Source: Paralvinella palmiformis
Taxonomy: Eukaryota > Annelida > Polychaeta > Terebellida > Alvinellidae
Length of the DNA: 64,000 bases
Direction of reading: 5' to 3'
Assembly: GCA_025642065.1 (NCBI GenBank)
Contig: JAODUP010000132.1
Span: 65,001 to 129,000, forward strand
Shown in pieces: positions 1-10,992 of this stretch. The translations under genes were made by a program, and so were the position numbers. Position 1 is the first letter of the stretch; each line of letters begins with the position of its first letter. The notes under the pieces were generated by a model. The model saw nothing but the letters and a program-made list of their open reading frames with translations. It did no database searches and was not told the origin of the DNA.

Positions 1-250
1 TCCCATACATAAAGTTTATTTCATAATGTGTGAACTTCAATGATTTTGTAGCATTATAAATGCACTTAAACGTCTATTTTGAATGTAACGATGATCCCAA
101 AAGAGCATCTGGTTTCAACTGCTGAAGCTTGTAGGAAACTAAGTTTGAGTCCATGTCTGTTTCCATATGAATTCATCGAGAAAAAACCAGAGCATGGATA
201 TAACAAGGACAGAATTTCATGTGATGATGACATGGCTCACTGTCACACCC
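1..250 (+). repeat. Dispersed repeat, copy 1 (empty SINE site)
   Basis: Much of 1-250 is a diverged copy of 13420-13770: both contain TTTATTTCATAA, AATGCACTTAAA, ATCCCAAAAGA, a TCTGGTTT block, ATATGAATTCAT and a closing TGTCAC block in the same order. It lies in the canopy gene's intron 4. The element starts left of the window and its class is unknown. At 94-106 it carries the uninterrupted sequence where copy 2 has a SINE insertion. Confidence 0.7.
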
Positions 251-464
251 TGCTTTGTAAACTTTTTGTGCATAATTTGTAATTTAAGTAATTATTTCAT
301 TGCGAATACAGATTGTTTTAATTTTACTCAGATGCCCTTCTTAATATACACAAAAAGTAACTTACATATTAATCTTTGGCCTGGAAAGCTAATTTTATAG
401 AGGGAAGAATCTCAGTGTCAGTGTTTATAATATAGTCACAGTATGTACAATAACAATAAATGGT

Positions 465-1221
465 ACCGTATATACTCCCATATAAGTTGACCAGGCAGAT
501 AAGTCAAGGTCAATTTTGGACCTTGTATTTCTTTCCTCAGGCATATGCTCACCATATAAGTTGAGGTCAAGTATTGGCTTAAAATCCCTCAAAATCCGAA
601 TCATTGTCGTCATTCCAGAAAACTCATTATATCAATATCAATTTCTTCACCAGATTGAAACTTCAACTGGCAAGCGTTATTAATTAATTGTTTTATGGCA
701 AGTGGCGAGCAAAGGTTTACAATGTGAACAGTGATTCCTATATTATCGCTAATCATCTGGAAGTACCGGTAGTTGACAGTGAGTGACTATCAAGTATTAT
801 TACACAAAGACTGCCATGTTAGTGAGATTCAAATAACAGTTTGGTGAAAATTAATTGTAATTTATTGAATAAGACTAGTAGGCAGAGATGTGGTGATTTT
901 GTTCCAATTATCACTCACACAAACATGCCTGATTATAACTTCAATAAGGCAAGTGTTATTAATTCATTGTTTCACAGTACATCTGGTGGCACTGGTAGGT
1001 AACAGCGCATGACTATCAAGTATTATTACATAAAGACCGTCATGTTTATGAAATCCAATCGACTTATACACAAATATATATGGTACTAGCATCACAAACT
1101 GTCTTGGTCTATAAGACGCATGTATAAGTCAAGGTGCTTCAGGGAACTCCCTTTCCCTACCAAAAAAATTGACTTATACACAAATATATATGGTGCTAGC
1201 ATCACAAACTGTCTTGGTCTA
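465..1221. repeat. Decayed transposon-like region with internal duplications
   Basis: Contains several direct repeats. A 51-bp block beginning GACTTATACACAAATA occurs at 1061-1111 and again at 1171-1221 with one obvious difference. A longer diverged duplication relates about 660-830 to 940-1050, sharing GACTATCAAGTATTATTACA. CATATAAGTTGA-type motifs at 480-560 resemble the ATAAGACGCAC motifs near the pogo-like relic at 17.5 kb. Probably a remnant of a DNA transposon; the superfamily is not established. Confidence 0.45.
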
Positions 1222-1618
1222 ATCGACTTTATCTAGTAAAGTAAACTGAGCATTTAAAAGGATCACTTTTTAATTTGGTATATATTTATAGAATTCACAC
1301 AGAGCGAAACTTTTATCAACATTTTACATAAAATATTTACATATAATTTTTACTTTTAAAATAATATAGATATAACCTGTATTAAAAAACTCCAGTCTCA
1401 TAAATTACTACTTTATGCAATTTGTTTCAAATCAAGTCATCTTTTACCTACACTTTTCTCATACAACATCATAAATTCCCCCCCTTTTTTAAATAAAATA
1501 TTTAAATCCACCCTCTGACTGCTATAAAAAAAACCATATAAAATAGACACTCTTCTGGTGTTGTATTTATGGTGTCATAGTCATCTGTATAATAATAATT
1601 AACACTGCATAGACTCAC

Positions 1619-1703
1619 TTTACGCTGCATTTTGGTAACTTCAGCTGATGGTGTATCCCACCATTCATACGGAATGCCGAGCTCCACTTTAACTCCCTTG
1701 TTC
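1619..1703 (-). CDS. CNPY4-like: Canopy exon 4 (last one inside the window)
   Basis: Begins after acceptor TTGTTTACAG and reads (V)NKGVKVELGIPYEWWD followed by PSAEVTKMQRK, then donor GTGAGTC. It ends in phase 0. The family continues with a QC-containing segment, which I could not find in 1-1618; this intron is therefore at least 1.6 kb. Confidence 0.88.
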
Positions 1704-4700
1704 CTGTAAACAAAACAAATCTGTCAGCAGAAATATATAAATCTCAAATAGGGATAATTTATGCCTCAGCAGTATTTGGGTTTACACTGAAAGAATAATG
1801 ACTACAGAATATGAATAATAATACAGTAGGTCCCTGTTATAACATGGACAAGTATAGCATAAAATCGGATATAACACACTCAGATCTTGGACCCCAATTC
1901 ATGGGATCCACGACAGTGCATTTTCCGGTAAATGGTGAAGTCCACCACTGACCAATCAAACTTGAATATGTTTTCACAGTTTGTAATTCACATGTAAAAA
2001 ATATAGCCAATGGCCACAAATTACTCACAAGTATATTTATTGATCACAATCTTAATTACATACCACCTCGAGTCAATCAGCCAAACAAACAACTGTCATT
2101 TGTTGTGTAATCCCACCCACTAAATAGGTTTGATTCTTTTTGTTGATTGACAGCTATGTTTTAATTGTTGCAATTAGGAATCCTATTTTGTGTATAAAAG
2201 ACCTCTGTTTTTATCATATATGCAATGCTGATGAAACCACACTCTACTACAAGATGCTTTAAAAATATTTAAATGTTGTTTTCATATCTCAATGAACGTG
2301 ATAATTTTTGTTTGAGAAGTGAAAAACCCCTTTGTATTGAACCAATGTCAAATCACTTCTTTGAAGCTTACTGTGGTTATGAATGTTGTCTAAGAAGAGT
2401 GCACTCAAGAAGACCAGAGAGAGATAGAGAGGTATTATAAATAGGCAAGAATAACTTGCATAAAGGTTGCAAACACAAATATCAACATTAACTATTACTG
2501 TCATCTGTTAATATACTAATCAGTAAATATAATTTGAAATTGTTCTTAAATGTTATTTCTATTTGAAGAAAAAAAAGATATATAAACTGTTATTAATGTA
2601 TAATTTAAAAATAAATTAAATAAGGACTCATGATGCAATATGGACCAGTTAGAGTAAGTCCCTAAATAAAAGAGTTCCAAATAAATAAAAGCTTTAATAC
2701 TTAATCAGTTATATATAATACAAACATAAATTTGCTTTAACTTAATTGATCTTACAAGCTGCCATGTGTTAATGCAATGCTTACACAAGTCCATGTAGTG
2801 TTGACATGGTCTCACTTTGACCCTTTGCATATCTTAGACTGCCTTTACGCTCAGCATGAACATTATACTCCAGGATTCTATCACAGACATGGGGTTCCAG
2901 TAAGGCCTCAGTCAGTCGTAGCTCACTGGAAAGATAAACATGTTCAAAACTATTAATTTCCAAAGTAAAGAGCACCAGCTCATTTCTGATGTTTTCTATT
3001 TCAACATTATACTACTTTATTTTTATTAAATCTTGTAATTTATTATGTTAAAAAAACATACATACACACAGAGCTTTCTCCAGATTAATTATTTTCAACA
3101 TCCAGTGTTATTTCTTTTTTATACTTTTTTGTAGCCAATTGATTTATTTCAGTTAGATAAGAACTACTGCTACAGTCAGATTATTGAGCAATAACCAAAA
3201 ATTATACAATAATAATCACAAAATGTACCTGATATCATAGATATAGGGAAATAATCCCAATTACTGGAGGGCCGCCATTAGGGCTGCACTGGAAGCCAGA
3301 TTCTAAGGCGGTAAGGAGCAAACTGAAATGCTCTGACGTCACATCAGCGATCTCTATACTGACGCGGATTATAGTTTCTCTTGGGCGTTAATATCTGAGC
3401 CATTTGAATCATCTTCCTCTTGTCAGGTTCCTTCTTGCTCAAACTGATATGGTTGTATGTCATTCATGACGTAATTTTAACAACACAGTTGTGTTATGTT
3501 CTGGAATAATTCTTTGCTCACACTTGTTTACATGCTTTTGTATGTGTTTACAGACTTCAGGTTAACCGGATGCGTTGAAGTGACGTCAGCATTCAGGAGC
3601 TTCTGGTTTCTGTCTAGCTTCAAAATGGCAGTACCCACAGGCCATTAAAAGTCTATTAATTAATATGTGGGTGATCATTTATGCATTTTGACATTATTTA
3701 TGATATTTGTGAGTATATTTTCTCAGGGTGGCTATCCCTTTAAATGGGATAAAACAGGAAATATTATTTTTAACCAACAGCTACAATTTTGGTCCAAGTT
3801 ATTATTATAATTGTCAGCCAATTTATTTAAAAGTACAAATGACAAAACGTAATGATGCACCAGTGGAAGTCCTGTTAGTATGTATCATCCAAATATAATT
3901 CTAAGATCTGGATAAATACCTCATTATAATCGAGGTATTATATACAGGCTAATCACTGGTTATGATATTAATTATAGACAATATATTGATTGATCTTTCC
4001 AAAACTTACGAATATTTGTATGGAAACTCCTTTTTCTTGTCAAGTCCATGTCCAGTCCTGATAATTTCTTTAGAATCAGTTTCATCTAGTCTATTAAGGA
4101 GTTCTGTGGCGAAATACTTGCAAACTGGAAATATAAGTGGCAAATTCATGTTATACTAGGAAACACTATTTCATATTTTCTATATTAAAAATAAATTTTG
4201 GGCAGAGTTGATAAAGATCACATTCATTTTATTTATTTTTGTAATAAAACAATCAAGTATCTCTAGAGATCTATTAAATATTAATATTAAATAAAAGGTG
4301 AAAATACATGTAATTTATTTGGGTAACTGACAATGTAATATAGTTGGTGGTGTTTACCTGAATTAAATTAGCGGGTAGTGTTAATAGACTGTGCTACTCA
4401 TACAATATATTTAAGCATTGTTTGTTTGCTATATGATAATGGCAGTTAATTGCCATGGTCATGTCATTAGGTGGTGGTGGGCTCAATTAATTCCTTAGAA
4501 ATTTCATTGACTTTTAGTGGCTTCATTTAATCCACCATGTGCCATAAGATCATAACATTTTGTTAGTATGGCTTCACTTGGTCTTCTCTTTTTTGTGTTG
4601 ATCCCATTAACCTGGACATTATTGCTTATTATGTGTGGCTTTCTGTTGGATATGCTCTTACAAAGATTCTGAAAATATGTAGTTTAGATCAAAATTTGAT

Positions 4701-5651
4701 TAAAGTTGATAGTAATTAAATATTTGTGCAAAGTGAAATGCTAGTTTAGCAAACTAGTTATGATATAAACGTTATACTACTCTATTATGATGGTATATCT
4801 GTAATCCTCTTATTCTTAATCAGGATACAGTTGGATGATTAGGAATCTAAGCTTGTGACGTATTATATATAACACTATGGTAACACTGTAACATATAATA
4901 GTTAGTTTGTATACAAAAGATGGCATAAAAGTGTGTGTTAGATCTGTATAATTAGGTGTAGGCTATAGATCTATACACTACATTATGATTCGCTTTTAAT
5001 TTGTTTATTCTGAACTTTGATGGGAAAATGAACATTAAAAATAGTTCAACCTGGATTTAGCACTCTAAACTAAGGAGGAGCATCCCAACCCAGGTTTAAC
5101 ACTGCTTTAAGTTTAACATGCCAATCCTGATTCAAAATGTTCTGTCACGCATCTGTCACAAATGAACTAGAATCTCTAGATCTAGAAATCTAGTCATACC
5201 CCCAAAAGATTAAAGAAAACCAAGAAGGAACTAGCTAAACCTCTTATCTTGGAGGAATTAATATTAACATGATATCAATATATGTCTCAGGTAATACACC
5301 AATCACTTTTCGCCAGCTGGCAGGCCAATTTATCGATCAGATGTATCCTTACACACCTTAAAATCATAATGATAATCATGATAATCATAATGCGACCGTA
5401 TAACTATAAGAATGATTATTTTAAGATTTTTAAAAACACTGCGTACAACAAATATTATTTTTAATTCCTTGCACCATCATTATCATACCTTCGCAAGGTG
5501 ACGGTTCCCGTCTTCGAGGATCTGTTGTTTTGTATGGATCTTCCTCATCCAGTAAATTAGGTTCCTGGTTTTCCACTTCATCGGGATCGGCTGAAACTCT
5601 GCTGAGCAGCATGCATGCACATATGAGAAAAATGGAGGTAACGGCTATCAT
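1619..5651 (-). CDS. CNPY4-like: Canopy-family ER chaperone cofactor (CNPY3/CNPY4-like), 5' part, four exons
   Basis: Exons in transcript order are 5651-5489, 4124-4010, 2925-2785 and 1703-1619; all junctions are GT-AG and the frame is continuous for 168 codons. The start at 5651 gives a signal peptide (residues 1 to about 21, hydrophobic core IFLICACMLL), then an acidic linker, a CEVC motif (residues 53-56) followed by KYFATELL, and the canopy core with HAERKGSLRYAKGQSET and NKGVKVELGIPYEWWD. These blocks match vertebrate CNPY4 most closely and CNPY3 next, as far as I recall those families. Canopy proteins are saposin-like ER residents; CNPY3 works with GRP94 in folding Toll-like receptors. 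Upstream in-frame Met codons at 5720 and 5666 would lengthen the N-terminus; 5651 was chosen because it begins directly at a good signal peptide. The expected cysteine-containing C-terminal exons and acidic tail are not visible in 1-1618, so the gene continues off the left edge. CNPY3 versus CNPY4 cannot be decided, since invertebrates may have one co-orthologue. Confidence 0.88.
1826..2040. repeat. Possible end of a Tc1/pogo-like element
   Basis: Starts CAGTAGGTCCCTGTTATAACATG, a 5' CAGT with a following TTATAAC block as seen at the ends of many pogo/Tigger and Tc1-like elements. I found no matching inverted end nearby, so the call is weak. Confidence 0.25.
2785..2925 (-). CDS. CNPY4-like: Canopy exon 3: most conserved block
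   Basis: Begins after acceptor ATCTTTCCAG and reads SELRLTEALLEPHVCDRIL, then the near-invariant HAERKGSLRYAKGQSET. Ends GT/GTAAGC inside a Val codon completed by exon 4. This block is what makes the family call secure. Confidence 0.9.
3391..3745 (+). mobile_element. MITE-like element, copy 1
   Basis: Matches the reverse complement of about 15455-15800 over more than 300 bp. Shared blocks are CTCAAACTGATATGGTTGTA, TCATTCATGAC, AATTCTTTGCTCACACTTG, CAGGCCATTAAAAGTC and ATATGTGGGTGAT. The right end (about 3715-3745) has TTTTCTCAGGGTGGCTATCCC, which also appears at the opposite end of copy 2 and is therefore probably a terminal inverted repeat. It lies in the canopy gene's intron 2. No open reading frame is evident. 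Confidence 0.65.
4010..4124 (-). CDS. CNPY4-like: Canopy exon 2
   Basis: Begins after acceptor TTTCCAG and reads VCKYFATELLNRLDE, ending at PYKY plus two bases before donor GTAAGT. It contains the second Cys of CEVC and the amphipathic helix typical of the saposin-like fold. Confidence 0.85.
5489..5651 (-). CDS. CNPY4-like: Canopy exon 1: signal peptide and acidic linker
   Basis: Codes for residues 1-54 plus one base. It holds the signal peptide, ending near RVSA/DPDE, then an acidic and proline-rich linker and the first Cys of the CEVC motif. The donor is GAAG/GTATGA. The split codon G/TT gives Val when joined to exon 2. Confidence 0.8.
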
Positions 5652-7290
<1,639 letters not shown>

Positions 7291-7299
7291 TTTTCTCCA

Positions 7300-8378
7300 T
7301 GTGTATTATTATCTGCTGCTTTCGATGTCATAGATCACAAGATCCTTCAAACGCGCCTTGAGCACTCGTTTGGGGTAACCGGAAGTGCCCTCTCCTGGAT
7401 CAAATCTTATCTGAGTGACAGATCTCAGTGTGTTGCCGTGGGAATGACGACATCAGAAATAAGTGCCTGAATTTTGGGGTGCCACAAGGATCGGTACTGT
7501 TTGTATTCAAAACCAATTGGCGCGATATGTAGCTGACATAATTTGCTCTACCACTGTTATGCAGATGATATCCAGGTTTATATGGCGATCATGCCCAAAA
7601 CAACTTGTTCCGACGTTGCAAAGAAATTGGAAGCTTGTTTGGCTGATATCAGTACTTGGATGAGTGCAAACATGCTTAAGTTAAACGAGGAAAAGACAGA
7701 GCTCATTATCTTTAACCCAAAACATCAGGTTAGGATGAATGAGGAATTACGGCTTCAGGTAGGTAAAAATACTGTTTCTGTAGTATCGTCAGTGAAGAAC
7801 TTGGGAGTATATTTTGATACATCCCTGACCATGGAGAGTCAAGTAAATGCAATATCCAAAGCCTGTTATTACAAAACTCGTAATATTGGTCATATCGGGT
7901 GTTACATCACATTGGATGCTTGCAAAACACTGGCACACGCCCTGATAATATCTTGGCTAGATTACGGCAACGCTCTCCTATTCCAAGCACACTGGTGACA
8001 CGGCCACAAAAAGTACAGAATTCTTCTGCCAGGTTAGTCACTCGCACTCATAAAAGAGTCTGAGTCTGGAGCATTCTTAACCGTACCAATAACACGTGGA
8101 GTGACATACGGTAATAGAAGTTTAAGAAAGGCTGCTGTAACCAGTAACCATCAGAAAGTGCAAGACCCTTGATACCTTCAAAAATAAAATAAAAACTAAT
8201 CTTTTTGTTTCAGCTTTTCCTAGCTGAATATATTATGTATTTGGCAGGAAATAATTATGTATTTTTAAAGATGTAAATCTGTTACATCCATAGAATTATT
8301 TGTTGTCAAGCCCCCTAGAGTAACCTTCTTACAGGTTATATAGGGCGCTACATAAATTTTGTATATTATTATTATTAC
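7300..8378 (+). pseudogene. Decayed non-LTR retrotransposon reverse transcriptase (CR1/L2-like)
   Basis: The + strand encodes broken pieces of a LINE reverse transcriptase: SAAFDVIDHKILQTRLE, then WIKSYLSDRSQ, FGVPQGSV, the catalytic-site block CYADDIQVYMA, LEACLADISTWMSANMLKLNEEKTE, and SLTMESQVNAISKACYY with LDYGNALL. AFD and YADD are the polymerase active-site motifs. The longest surviving open stretch is 7543-7998; frameshifts and stops separate it from the 5' part, and the segment between it and the C-terminus is deleted. The 3' end carries a GGGCGCTACATAAAT tail followed by (ATT)n. Family assignment rests on motifs only; the copy must be inactive. Confidence 0.85.
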
Positions 8379-8404
8379 ACACACATACACACGCACAACA
8401 TTCG

Positions 8405-8406
<2 letters not shown>

Positions 8407-8465
<59 letters not shown>

Positions 8466-8518
8466 AGGAACATATGTCCACAAGTTATCCATAACCTGCT
8501 TGGAGAAAAATCGATGAA

Positions 8519-8561
<43 letters not shown>
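8407..8561. repeat. Two (TA)n runs
   Basis: AT dinucleotide runs at 8407-8464 and 8522-8561, separated by about 57 bp of unique sequence, directly 3' of the LINE relic. Confidence 0.9.
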
Positions 8562-8563
<2 letters not shown>

Positions 8564-9392
8564 ATGATAAATAATTTGGTCATTAATAAACAGATCATAC
8601 CCGTGTTCGTTTATCAGATCATATAGTGAAGTAGGTGTGTTCTATCTGAATCACAATTAATTATCTCAGGTGTAAGATTATAATATTTCACTATTGCTGC
8701 ATATTGTCTATCAAGAAGACTTATCGTTGTAACAATATATTGCTAATGTTTTGAGAATCGCTCGTTGCTACCTTACCAGCACATTACTATGGCTGCTAGT
8801 GCAGTTCGCTACCCCACACGCGTAGTTCCTCTCGTTCTCATCAGGTGGCACGCTGGAATTGAAATCGTTAATTCTTTTACCGATACAACTGTCCAAAAAT
8901 AACAGAACATAACATTAAATACATATGAAAACATATCTGTGATAAATTATGCTATTATTAAATTGCTTGGATGACCTTTTTGGGTCTTAATTGCTGTAAT
9001 TTAGCGTTTTGCCATACCAGCTAAGGCCGTGGCGGTGTTGATACATAGGCCTAGACTTCGATTTTCTATAGACAATTTCCCTTCAGCTTGTTATGTTCAG
9101 TTGTAAATATAACAACAAAGACTGTAAAATATAATTTCTTATCTTAGTAAGATATAGAGTATGTATATATGTGTTGCATCGATAGTTCATTTTAGTTGTG
9201 GGGGGGGGTTCTTCTTATTTATGTAATAACAGCAGCAGCAACAACAACAAAACAATCAAAGGATATACCAACAATAAAAACATTCTAGGACGAGATATTC
9301 AAAATACACATAATCTTTTATACATCATATGTTAATTGGTCAACATAACACCTGCTAGACCAAATACAAACAACCGTGACCGTGGAAAATTG

Positions 9393-9393
<1 letters not shown>

Positions 9394-9461
<68 letters not shown>
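9394..9461. repeat. (CA)n-(GA)n microsatellite
   Basis: A CA run of about 30 bp passes into a GA run of about 38 bp. Confidence 0.95.
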
Positions 9462-9462
<1 letters not shown>

Positions 9463-9826
9463 AAGCAAATGCTAGAGTGCTGAGGTTTGGTGTCAGTTTT
9501 AAAAAACCCACAGTGCGATTATTCACAAATTGCTCAGGATGCAGATGAACGAGTATTTATTTATGAATCTTCTGGGTTATGTAACAACTACTGCATATGC
9601 GCAGTGGTGTACCTCGCTGATTTTTCACAAATCCCCCCCCCCCCGCCGGCGCCCAGGACGCCAGGTGTGAGTTCGTCCCGGATTTACCTACCCACGAATT
9701 AAGGTAACGGTCAACTAACGAAATGTTCTCACACCCCAAAGACATACGTATCTCTAAATTTCCACCATATTAAATAAAACTTGTATGGATAATATGTGGG
9801 TAATTTTTCTGAAACTGGTTATATAG

Positions 9827-9859
<33 letters not shown>

Positions 9860-9950
9860 CATGCCAGCTCATCATGGTATTCTGGACTGATGAAGAAATA
9901 CAAACCCAAAACAAAATTATTCGAAATCTTTTGAAGGCAACGCCTCGGGG

Positions 9951-9970
9951 ACACACACACACACACACGC

Positions 9971-10026
<56 letters not shown>

Positions 10027-10029
10027 TAT
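9951..10029. repeat. (CA)n-(TA)n microsatellite
   Basis: CA repeats with a few CG interruptions, then a TA run. Confidence 0.95.
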
Positions 10030-10399
10030 ATGGGGCAAATGAGTTTAGATTGGTAAACATATTGCCGGCGGAACTCCGTGCCAAACAACTCAAACTAAAT
10101 CAAGTCCATAATATTCTAAACGGCACAGCCCCAACAACATCCCAACATATAATGTTAATACAAGATCCAGTACAATATATGTCTCTTCAGATACCTCAAG
10201 TTAAATCTTTTGGGAAAATATTATTTTAATTATACAAGAATATTGGCTTGGAATGAATTACCAACTAAAATTAAGTGTTCAACGAGCAAGTTTCTCTTCA
10301 AAAAAGGTGTAAAACTATTTTTATTTGATAATCTTATAGTGACCATGCAGAAAGCAAGTTCTTACATTCTTTTTTAACCTGGCCATATATTTTCCAGGT

Positions 10400-10400
<1 letters not shown>

Positions 10401-10452
<52 letters not shown>
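10401..10452. repeat. (TA)n-(TG)n microsatellite
   Basis: AT dinucleotides pass directly into GT dinucleotides about 450 bp upstream of the SRP68 start codon. Confidence 0.95.
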
Positions 10453-10454
<2 letters not shown>

Positions 10455-10837
10455 TTTATTTTTTGTTTGTAGCATCCATTTATCTAATTATTACAGGAAT
10501 CTATTCATTTGAATATTGTCTAGTTCACCATTTGCCATATACAATAATATTTCTCTGATTTTTCTGCTCAGGACCACAGTGGAAATAAGTGTTTTCACTT
10601 TCTTGTGTTATTCTGGTACTTTAAAATATCTATGTATTTTAGTGTTATTACATGTATTTACATTAGCGTACAAAATAAATCAAATTCCAAAAAATTGTGT
10701 ACATTCTTGATTTAAGTTAATAAATTAAGTATATAGATTTACTTTTTCTGGGATTGGTGGTTTTTAATTTGATGCTTAGAACAAATTTTATGAGTCTTAA
10801 TACATCCTCCAAAGTATTTGAAGCGAGGCATCAGAAC

Positions 10838-10843
10838 CACGTG
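10838..10843. promoter_or_regulatory. E-box (CACGTG) upstream of SRP68
   Basis: A palindromic CACGTG lies 65 bp before the SRP68 start codon, in a local patch that is richer in CpG than its flanks. This is the binding sequence of USF/MYC-type bHLH factors; use here is inferred from position only. Confidence 0.35.
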
Positions 10844-10900
10844 GCACAAAATGATTAACGGAAGTGTGATACGCGCGAAGGAAAAACCCGATACAACAAC

Positions 10901-10917
10901 GGCCAAGATGGCTGCTG
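10901..10917 (+). promoter_or_regulatory. YY1-like motif overlapping the SRP68 start codon
   Basis: GGCCAAGATGGCTGC contains the YY1 core AAGATGGC, with the ATG being the proposed start codon. YY1 sites around the start codon are a known feature of TATA-less housekeeping genes. Function here is inferred. Confidence 0.4.
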
Positions 10918-10992
10918 GTGAACCAACGGATGGCGTGGACAGTGAAATTAATGGGACTATATCTGCAGCTACTGGCTTATACTGTCTAGAAG
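10908..10992 (+). CDS. SRP68: SRP68 exon 1 (coding)
   Basis: Residues 1-28 plus one base, beginning MAAGEPTDGVD. Donor G/GTAGTA. Low conservation is expected for this N-terminal leader; the join to exon 2 (G/TA = Val, then LQIIKE) restores the family sequence. Confidence 0.8.

Larger units (their letters stand above)
8562..10817. other. Intergenic DNA upstream of SRP68
   Basis: No supportable gene. Microsatellites include (CA)n-(GA)n at 9394-9461, (ATT)n at 9831-9857, (CA)n-(TA)n at 9951-10029 and (TA)n-(TG)n at 10401-10452. Short open frames over these arrays are repeat artefacts. Confidence 0.6.

Noticed and set aside
1..1618. Search for the missing C-terminal canopy exons
   Set aside because: No minus-strand segment with a splice acceptor followed by the expected Cys-containing sequence was found; it is taken to lie outside the window.
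9880..9940. CTGATGA...GAAA pattern suggestive of a hammerhead ribozyme
   Set aside because: No base-paired helix II between the two core elements, and no matching helices I or III.
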